Positions 1-4,398 of a DNA stretch of 5,414 bases are shown here, piece by piece. The notes under the pieces were generated by a model, which searched no databases, was not told the origin of the DNA, and was given only the letters and a program-made list of their open reading frames with translations. How positions within the stretch are numbered: position 1 is the first letter of the stretch; every line of letters begins with the position of its first letter. The DNA comes from Bacillota bacterium. Its GTDB lineage: Bacteria; Bacillota; Clostridia; Lachnospirales; Anaerotignaceae. The position numbers and the translations under genes were made by a program. The stretch lies in the NCBI GenBank assembly GCA_030526765.1, contig JAUNCB010000105.1, positions 1 through 5,414 on the forward strand, read 5' to 3'.

Positions 1-57
1 GGTTTCTTACAGATTTCTTTCGATTTATGCTGAGGTCTTTTTTCGGAAATGGGGATA

Positions 58-66
58 TGGTAAAAT
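58..66 (+). promoter_or_regulatory. Probable extended -10 promoter of the lipoprotein gene
   Basis: TAAAAT at 61-66 is preceded by TGG at 58-60, giving an extended -10 of the TGnTATAAT type about 80 bases before the start codon. The -35 position 17 bases upstream is only a run of T (38-43), so recognition would rest on the extended -10. The rest of 1-57 shows no coding signal or structure that I can support. Confidence 0.45.
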
Positions 67-94
67 CAGTGTGAGAAGAAAATTTTTGAAGAAG

Positions 95-109
95 CTCCGT
101 TGATCGGAG
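95..109 (+). other. Small stem-loop in the leader of the lipoprotein gene
   Basis: CTCCG (95-99) and CGGAG (105-109) form a perfect 5-bp stem with a 5-base loop, between the predicted transcription start and the ribosome binding site at 131-137. No T-tract follows, so it is not a terminator. It may stabilise the messenger or simply be chance; no ligand-binding motif is visible. Confidence 0.3.
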
Positions 110-143
110 GAAAGCTGATTTTGGCAAGTGAGGAGGGATTCCT

Positions 144-785
144 ATGAAAAAGAAGGTATTTGCAGTATTGACATGTGCTGTATTTGTAATGGCAATGGCA
201 GCAGGCTGCGGCGGAAAGAAGGATCCTGCACCGGAAAAAGACCCTGTGGATCAGCCCGTTGCACAGCAGCAGGCAGAAAAGCCCGCAGAGGAGGAGCTCC
301 TGCAGAAATATGAAGCAGCGGCAGAAGTTTTTGCCGACATCAATCTGGGGATGTTTACGGTGGATCCCGAAGCAAGCATCATGGACGGAGACTATATGTA
401 TCATCGGATCGTGGATGAACGCTTTGAAAGCTATGAGGAATTCCGCAGCTATCTGGGACAGTTCTTCACGGCAGAGCTGGTAGAAGAGGAACTGCTGGAT
501 GACAGCCTGTTTCTGGAAGGAAAGGACGGCTGTCTCTATGTGCTGGATGCCTCCCGCGGCATGAATATCTTTTATGCAGGCTATTCCGTGGGAGAGCCTG
601 TGATGACAGAGGATGAGATCATTTTGGAGGTAACGGCCTACTATACAGAGGAAGAGCCCTATATGGGAGAATATTTTGCAGAGGTGCCGGAGGATGCGGA
701 AGCGTATGAAACCGAAATCTACCGTTTTGCACTGGTGGAAGAGGACGGCGCATGGAAATTTGAAAGCTTCTCTCTGCTCTATTAA
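144..785 (+). CDS. Secreted lipoprotein of unknown function (possibly IseA-like domain)
   Basis: A 213-residue protein. It begins with a basic n-region (MKKK), a hydrophobic core, and a lipobox MAAGC whose Cys22 would be lipidated after signal peptidase II cleavage, anchoring it to the outer face of the membrane. Residues 23-50 form a charged, Pro/Gln-rich linker. From about 50 to 213 there is one acidic, aromatic-rich globular domain with YEEFRSYLGQFF near residue 95-105 and a C-terminal DGAWKFESFSLLY strand. This layout (YLxxxF helix, a DGxLYV strand, a closing WKxxxF strand) recalls the IseA DL-endopeptidase inhibitor or NTF2-like folds found in Firmicutes lipoproteins, but that is inference from pattern only. 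The start is fixed by AGGAGGG at 131-137, 6 bases upstream. It stands alone, with a terminator right after it. I do not recognise a specific gene. Confidence 0.88.
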   Translation: MKKKVFAVLTCAVFVMAMAAGCGGKKDPAPEKDPVDQPVAQQQAEKPAEEELLQKYEAAAEVFADINLGMFTVDPEASIMDGDYMYHRIVDERFESYEEFRSYLGQFFTAELVEEELLDDSLFLEGKDGCLYVLDASRGMNIFYAGYSVGEPVMTEDEIILEVTAYYTEEEPYMGEYFAEVPEDAEAYETEIYRFALVEEDGAWKFESFSLLY

Positions 786-800
786 AACAGAATCAATCAG

Positions 801-830
801 AAAGTCCGGTATTCACTGCCGGACTTTTTC
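801..830 (+). terminator. Rho-independent terminator of the lipoprotein gene
   Basis: AAAGTCCGG (801-809) pairs perfectly with CCGGACTTT (819-827) around a 9-base loop, and the descending arm runs into a short T-tract ending at 829. It lies 16 bases after the stop codon and separates the lipoprotein from the downstream kinase gene. Confidence 0.9.
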
Positions 831-863
831 TTTGGAAGGAACTGGATGATTTTTGCAAAGCCC

Positions 864-892
864 TTTCCTTCTTTTCCAACCTGTATTATAAT
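864..892 (+). promoter_or_regulatory. Probable sigma-A promoter of the ribokinase-like gene
   Basis: A perfect TATAAT lies at 887-892. The -35 position 17 bases upstream (864-869, TTTCCT) is a weak match to TTGACA. Transcription would begin near 899, giving a leader of about 55 bases. A weak -35 together with an inverted repeat immediately downstream suggests regulation, but no known operator is recognised. Confidence 0.6.
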
Positions 893-906
893 AGGAGCAT
901 GGATAC

Positions 907-922
907 TGCCGAACGGTCGGCA
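907..922 (+). promoter_or_regulatory. Inverted repeat in the ribokinase leader, possible operator or RNA hairpin
   Basis: TGCCGA (907-912) and TCGGCA (917-922) are perfect inverted 6-mers separated by ACGG. They sit roughly +8 to +24 from the predicted start of transcription, where a bound repressor would block initiation or early elongation. The same bases could form a 6-bp RNA stem with a tetraloop. The sequence does not resemble a LacI-type operator (RbsR) or a cre site. Confidence 0.4.
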
Positions 923-953
923 TAGAAGAGAATAGGAAAAAGGGTGATTTTGG

Positions 954-1844
954 ATGAAGGTATTGAATATTGGCTCAATGAATCTGGATTATGTATATCA
1001 GGTGGATCATATCGTGGAACCGGGAGAAACAGAATCCTCCTATGACATGAATATTTTCCTTGGGGGCAAGGGCATCAATCAGTCCATGGCACTGGCAAAG
1101 GCCGGAGCGGCGGTATATCATGGCGGCATGGTGGGCGAAGACGGACAGCCCTTCTTGGATGCCTGTGCGGAATATGGGGTGGATGCCACCTATATCCGTA
1201 AAATCGAAGGAAAAACAGGCCATGCGATCATCCAGCTGGATAAAAATGCCCAGAACTGCATCCTTCTGTATGGCGGTGCCAATCAGAAGCTGACAAAGGA
1301 ATATGTGGACGAGGTGCTGGCACAGTTTGAGGCAGGCGATGTGCTGCTGCTGCAGAATGAGGTGAATCTGCTGCCCTATATTGTGGAGCAGGCTTATGCT
1401 AAGGGGATGCAGGTGGCACTGAATCCTTCTCCCTTCAATGAAAAGCTGCTGGAGGTAGACCTGAATAAGATCAGCATTTTCCTGCTGAACGAGGTGGAAG
1501 GCGGTCAGATCACAGGGATGACAGATCCCGATGAGGTGCTGGAAAAGATGCGGGAAATGTTCCCCCATGCAAAGATCGTGCTGACACTGGGTAAGGACGG
1601 CGCAAAATATGCAGAGGGCGAGAATGTGTTCTTCCAGCCTGTTTTCAAGGTGCAGGCAGTGGATACCACGGCGGCAGGGGATACCTTTACGGGATATTTC
1701 CTGGCAGGGCTGATCGACGGTATGGAAATTCCAGATATTCTGAAAATGAGTGCAAAGGCATCCTCCATTGCGGTAACAAGAAATGGTGCGGTGCAGTCCA
1801 TCCCTCTGCGGGCAGAGGTCATGGAGGCGCTGAAGGAGCTGTAA
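954..1844 (+). CDS. rbsK: Ribokinase-like PfkB-family sugar kinase
   Basis: A 296-residue cytoplasmic kinase, close to the roughly 300 residues usual for ribokinase, which converts D-ribose and ATP to ribose 5-phosphate for the pentose phosphate pathway. Visible motifs in order are: the substrate-side NLD (Asp12) and PGETE (23-27); GGKGIN (37-42), PfkB signature 1; NPSP (157-160); LLNEVE (177-182), equivalent to the NxxE motif; TLGKDGA (211-217) in the nucleotide site; and DTTAAGDTFTG (237-247), PfkB signature 2 with catalytic base Asp243 and the anion hole at 240-243. The stretch FKVQAVDTTAAGDTF is almost the same as in E. coli RbsK, and NGAVQSIP near 278-284 matches the ribokinase C-terminal GAQPSxP segment. 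The start is supported by AAGGGTG at 940-946. No ribose transporter, rbsD or rbsR is adjacent, so another pentose or nucleoside substrate remains possible. All catalytic residues are present. Confidence 0.85.
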   Translation: MKVLNIGSMNLDYVYQVDHIVEPGETESSYDMNIFLGGKGINQSMALAKAGAAVYHGGMVGEDGQPFLDACAEYGVDATYIRKIEGKTGHAIIQLDKNAQNCILLYGGANQKLTKEYVDEVLAQFEAGDVLLLQNEVNLLPYIVEQAYAKGMQVALNPSPFNEKLLEVDLNKISIFLLNEVEGGQITGMTDPDEVLEKMREMFPHAKIVLTLGKDGAKYAEGENVFFQPVFKVQAVDTTAAGDTFTGYFLAGLIDGMEIPDILKMSAKASSIAVTRNGAVQSIPLRAEVMEALKEL

Positions 1845-1864
1845 GCAGAATAAAAACAAAAATA

Positions 1865-1912
1865 AGGCTGTTGCCACGGCGAAGGATTCGTCGGGGCAGC
1901 AGCCTCTTTTTT
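1865..1912. terminator. Bidirectional terminator between convergent genes
   Basis: The arms at 1865-1875 (AGGCTGTTGCC) and 1895-1905 (GGCAGCAGCCT) pair over 11 positions with one G-T wobble. After one mismatch, 1877-1883 pairs with 1887-1893 (one wobble) around a GGA triloop. On the plus strand it is followed by a T-tract at 1907-1912. Read on the minus strand it is followed by a T-rich run (the complement of the A-rich 1850-1864). It thus terminates both the kinase gene and the convergent symporter gene in a 69-base gap. Confidence 0.92.
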
Positions 1913-1913
1913 A

Positions 1914-3185
1914 TCAGCTTTTCTGGAATACCTCTCGGTCCAGAGCATTATTCTGATGAGCAACGATGGTGGTACATACGGCGTCACCGGTGATATTCAC
2001 GGCAGTACGCGCCATATCCAGAATACGGTCGATACCCATGATCAGACCGATGGCTTCCACAGGCAGACCAACGGAGTTGAATACCATGGTCAGCGTAACC
2101 AGACCAACGGAGGGCACACCTGCGGTACCGATGGATGCCAGTGTGGCGGTGCCGATTACGGTCACATAATCCATAGGGGTCAGGGTAATGCCAAAGGCCT
2201 GGGCCGCAAAAACGACAGCCACGCCCTGCATGATGGCAGTACCGTCCATGTTGATGGTGGCACCCAGCGGGATGGTAAAGGAAGAAATACGCTTGGAAAC
2301 CCCCATTTTCTTCGCCAGAGTATCAATGGACATGGGAATGGTCGCATTGGAGGTGGCGGTGGAGAAGGCGAATGCCATAACGGGGAAGAAATTCCGAATG
2401 AATTTAACGGGGTTCAGCCCTGTAAATATTTTCAGAAGCCCCAGATATACGAAGAAGCACTGTACCATCAGTGCCAGCAGTACGCCCAGCATATATTTTG
2501 CCAGAGGCAGGAAGGCGGAGAAGCCGATGCCTGCAAAGGTTCTGGAGATCAGACAGAAAACGCCGATGGGTGCCAGAGACATGACCATCATGGTCATTTC
2601 CATCATCACATCATTGAACTGGTTGAAGAAGTTGCCTACAACCTCTGTTTTTTCCCCCAGCTTTGCCAGAATGATACCCACGATCAGGGCAAATACGATG
2701 ATCTGGAGCATATTGCCTGTTGCCAGAGAGCCGATGGGATTATCGGGAATGATGTTCAACAGTGTCTGGGAAACGGAGGTTGCCTCCATGGTCTGCACGG
2801 TGGCGGCATTGGCGGAGATGGCGGACATATCCAGCCCTACGCCCGGATCCAGAAGGTTACCCATGGACAGGGCAACGGTGATGGCAAGGGCGGTGGTAGC
2901 CAGATAGAACACCAGTGTGCGCACACCGACGGTCCCCAGCTTTTTCGTATCCCCGATGGACATACTGCCGCAGACGATGGAGCAGAATACCAGAGGCACG
3001 ACCAGCATCTTCATCAGACGGATGAAGCCCTGTCCCAGTACATAGAGGAAGCCCTCCACGATAATTGCATCTTTGATATGAGAAGAGGGCACCACATAAT
3101 GCAGCAGCATACCGAATACGGCACCCACGATCAGCGCAACGAAGATCTTCGTTGTCAGACCCATTTTCTTTTTTGTTTTTTCCAT
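1914..3185 (-). CDS. Sodium/proton:dicarboxylate (glutamate/aspartate-type) symporter, DAACS family
   Basis: A 423-residue integral membrane transporter of the SLC1/GltPh family, importing acidic amino acids or C4-dicarboxylates with cations. It shows the full family fold: about eight hydrophobic segments plus two re-entrant hairpins. HP1 carries FSTATSNATIP (274-284), segment 7 NMDGT (312-316), HP2 GTAGVPSVG (353-361), and segment 8 DRILDMARTAVNITGD (386-401). Asp386, Asp390, Arg393, Thr394, Asn397 and Asp401 match the GltPh substrate and sodium ligands (Asp390, Asp394, Arg397, Thr398, Asn401, Asp405). The equivalent of GltPh Arg397 favours an acidic substrate over neutral Ser/Thr/Ala. I chose the ATG at 3185 over an in-frame ATG at 3227, because GGAGGG lies 9 bases before it and the longer start would add 14 hydrophilic residues overlapping the upstream gene. 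It is the second gene of an operon, 5 bases after the reductase stop. Exact substrate (Glu, Asp, succinate, or cystine-like) cannot be read from sequence. Confidence 0.94.
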   Translation of the reverse strand: MEKTKKKMGLTTKIFVALIVGAVFGMLLHYVVPSSHIKDAIIVEGFLYVLGQGFIRLMKMLVVPLVFCSIVCGSMSIGDTKKLGTVGVRTLVFYLATTALAITVALSMGNLLDPGVGLDMSAISANAATVQTMEATSVSQTLLNIIPDNPIGSLATGNMLQIIVFALIVGIILAKLGEKTEVVGNFFNQFNDVMMEMTMMVMSLAPIGVFCLISRTFAGIGFSAFLPLAKYMLGVLLALMVQCFFVYLGLLKIFTGLNPVKFIRNFFPVMAFAFSTATSNATIPMSIDTLAKKMGVSKRISSFTIPLGATINMDGTAIMQGVAVVFAAQAFGITLTPMDYVTVIGTATLASIGTAGVPSVGLVTLTMVFNSVGLPVEAIGLIMGIDRILDMARTAVNITGDAVCTTIVAHQNNALDREVFQKS

Positions 3186-3190
3186 AATAT

Positions 3191-4021
3191 TTAACCCTCC
3201 AGATATTCTTTCAGAGATTCCTGCCATGTGGGCATATCATATAGATCAATAATACGCAGGATGAAATTATCCAGCACCGCATTATTGGGTCGTGCTGTAG
3301 GCACATCCTTTGCCAGAGCAGGGTTCAGCTTCAGGCTTTTGCCGGAAAGACGCAGGATCTCCTCCGCAAAGGCGAAGCGGCTGCAGTGGCCCTTGCAGGT
3401 GGCATGATAGGTGCCGTATTCATTGGTGTCGATCAGGTGCAGGATGAGGCGTGCCAGATCTTTGGCACTGGTGGGAGAGCCGATCTGATCGGTGGGAATA
3501 AACACCTCTTTTTCTGTTTTTGCCGACTGCAGCAGGGCATTTACAAAGTTTTTCCCCTCTCCGTATACCCATGTGCTGCGCACGATGAAATGCTTATGGG
3601 TAAATTCCTTCACATAGTTTTCCCCCGCCTGCTTGGAGCGGCCGTAAACCGTCATGGGATGGGTGGGGTCGAATTCTGTGTAGGGTGTTTCCTTTGTGCC
3701 GTCGAAAACATCATCGGTGGAAAGCTGCACGATCTTTGCGTTATGCTTTCTTGCCACCAGAGAAAGGTTTCTTGCCCCCAGTGCATTCACACGATAGGCA
3801 AGCTCGGGATTTTCCTCGCAGCGTTTGCTGTCGGTGATGGCGGCGCAGTTGATGATAACATCGGGGCGGTTGATCTCCCCGTAGCTTAATACATTTTCTG
3901 TATCTGTAATATCCAGCTCTTCCTGATCGGTGCAGAGAACCTCATATTTCATGGGATCCAGAACTGCAAGAATCGCTTTGCCGATCTGGCTTTCAGAGCC
4001 GGCGATCCATAATTTTAACAT
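3191..4021 (-). CDS. RmlD-like NAD(P)-dependent sugar-nucleotide reductase (extended SDR)
   Basis: A 276-residue cytoplasmic Rossmann-fold protein of the RmlD/dTDP-4-dehydrorhamnose reductase family, near the usual 280-300. It has a nucleotide-binding loop GSESQIG (8-14), DITD (37-40), RPDVIINCAA (52-61), and the ENPELAYRVNALGARNL segment (69-86) typical of RmlD. STDDVFDG (101-108) contains catalytic Thr102, and YGRSK (126-130) contains catalytic Tyr126 and Lys130. DQIGSPTSAKDLA (178-190) and RPNNAVLDN (244-252) follow. Two deviations from common RmlD are visible: Ser replaces the middle Gly of the GxxGxxG loop, and Asp replaces Tyr in STDYVF. No rmlA, rmlB or rmlC is adjacent, so a role in dTDP-rhamnose synthesis is not shown. 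It may act on another nucleotide sugar or be a MAT2B-like relative. The start is supported by AAGGGGG about 10 bases upstream and a promoter at 4070-4098. It is first in an operon with the symporter. Confidence 0.88.
   Translation of the reverse strand: MLKLWIAGSESQIGKAILAVLDPMKYEVLCTDQEELDITDTENVLSYGEINRPDVIINCAAITDSKRCEENPELAYRVNALGARNLSLVARKHNAKIVQLSTDDVFDGTKETPYTEFDPTHPMTVYGRSKQAGENYVKEFTHKHFIVRSTWVYGEGKNFVNALLQSAKTEKEVFIPTDQIGSPTSAKDLARLILHLIDTNEYGTYHATCKGHCSRFAFAEEILRLSGKSLKLNPALAKDVPTARPNNAVLDNFILRIIDLYDMPTWQESLKEYLEG
3195..3200 (-). promoter_or_regulatory. Ribosome binding site of the symporter, inside the reductase gene
   Basis: On the minus strand GGAGGG (3200-3195) lies 9 bases before the symporter ATG and forms part of the last two sense codons (Glu-Gly) of the upstream reductase, whose TAA stop is at 3193-3191. 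This fixes the symporter start at 3185 and implies translational coupling between the two genes. Confidence 0.85.
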
Positions 4022-4069
4022 AATATCGTTACCCCCTTATGTATTTTTCAGAAATAGATGCCATTTGAA

Positions 4070-4098
4070 ATTATACAGAAAAATACAGGAATATACAA
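4070..4098 (-). promoter_or_regulatory. Promoter of the reductase-symporter operon
   Basis: On the minus strand, TTGTAT (4098-4093) and a perfect TATAAT (4075-4070) are separated by exactly 17 bases. Transcription would start near 4063, leaving a leader of about 40 bases with a G-rich ribosome binding site at 4036-4032 in front of the ATG at 4021. Confidence 0.7.
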
Positions 4099-4243
4099 GA
4101 GGAAAGCATAAAAAGAAGGGACAGACGGCGGGGCGGACAGGGTTTCGTTTGGCCGAAAAAGGCCGCCGTTACAGAAGGGGTACAAAAAAATTTTGTGTAT
4201 TTCAAAAAAAATGAGAAATGTAACCCATTTTGTAACTGGGGAT
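4099..4243. other. Divergent intergenic region with short repeats, no gene
   Basis: Together with the flanking promoters and riboswitch this makes up a 377-base gap (4022-4398) with no convincing gene. A GC-rich patch (4118-4168) contains GGACAG twice (4119-4124 and 4135-4140) and GGCC arms at 4151-4154/4161-4164. An AT palindrome follows, ACAAAA-AAA-TTTTGT (4182-4196). Just upstream of the plus-strand -10 there are two GTAAC direct repeats 12 bases apart (4220-4224, 4232-4236) and CCCA/TGGG inverted arms (4224-4227, 4237-4240). These could be binding sites, but none matches an operator I can name. Confidence 0.45.
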
Positions 4244-4252
4244 TGGTATATT
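4244..4252 (+). promoter_or_regulatory. Probable extended -10 promoter of the riboswitch and surface-protein transcript
   Basis: TGG followed by TATATT (4247-4252) makes an extended -10 of the TGnTATAAT class. No good -35 lies 17 bases upstream (4224-4229 is CCCATT), so an activator or the extended -10 would be needed. A start near 4259 would place the riboswitch aptamer about 20 bases into the transcript, the expected arrangement. Confidence 0.5.
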
Positions 4253-4280
4253 AGGGGCAAGAAGATGGAAGGAAATAAAT

Positions 4281-4365
4281 GAAATGGCAAACCGACGGGA
4301 AACTGCGGGACGCAAAGCAAGGGGGCTAAAGCGAAAGCAATGCCAGCCCGGCTACCACATATTTC
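4281..4365 (+). ncRNA. Cyclic-di-GMP-I (GEMM-I) riboswitch aptamer
   Basis: The segment has the conserved core of the class I c-di-GMP riboswitch. It contains GGCAAACC (4286-4293), a P2 hairpin (4292-4294/4306-4308 and 4296-4298/4303-4305 with A4295 bulged) capped by a GAAA tetraloop at 4299-4302, then the invariant GGGACGCAAAGC (4307-4318). P3 can form from 4321-4326 with 4342-4349, and its inner GC pair is capped by GAAA. The UAAA/AAU internal loop is in the place of the tetraloop receptor. The 3' end AGCCCGGCUACC (4345-4356) matches the family's closing strand. GAAAU (4281-4285) pairs with AUUUC (4361-4365) as P1. By alignment to the Vc2 aptamer, G4286 corresponds to G20, which favours c-di-GMP over cyclic AMP-GMP, and A4314 to the intercalating A47. 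It lies in the leader of the gene starting at 4399. No terminator follows, so translational control is more likely. Confidence 0.9.
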
Positions 4366-4367
4366 GA

Positions 4368-4391
4368 ACTCTAAAGAAAGTATTAAGGAGT
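4368..4391 (+). promoter_or_regulatory. Possible Shine-Dalgarno-sequestering stem after the riboswitch
   Basis: ACUCU (4368-4372) can pair with GGAGU (4387-4391), four Watson-Crick pairs plus one G-U, hiding much of the AAGGAG ribosome binding site at 4385-4390 that lies 8 bases before the ATG. The 5' arm begins two bases after the P1 3' strand of the aptamer, so ligand binding could influence it. The stem is short with a 14-base loop and would be weak alone. Confidence 0.4.
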
Positions 4392-4398
4392 GAGATTT

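Noticed and set aside
975..1877. A minus-strand frame of about 300 codons opposite the ribokinase-like gene
   Set aside because: Composition is implausible (His/Cys/Gln-rich), there is no start signal, and it overlaps a kinase with complete catalytic motifs and crosses into the terminator.
1956..3194. A long plus-strand open frame opposite the symporter
   Set aside because: It is His/Gly/Gln-rich without any domain, whereas the minus-strand frame has all DAACS motifs. It is a shadow of the symporter.
1914..3227. A longer symporter starting at 3227
   Set aside because: It would add 14 hydrophilic residues overlapping the reductase. The ATG at 3185 has an ideal GGAGGG spacing and gives the normal N-terminus just before the first membrane segment.
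4151..4168. GGCC-GAAAAA-GGCC hairpin as a terminator
   Set aside because: The stem is only 4 bp and no T-tract follows on either strand. It also lies upstream of both divergent promoters, where no transcript needs to end.
3930..4214. A 94-codon plus-strand frame spanning the reductase start and the intergenic region
   Set aside because: There is no ribosome binding site, it crosses the minus-strand promoter and leader, and the product is basic and domain-free.
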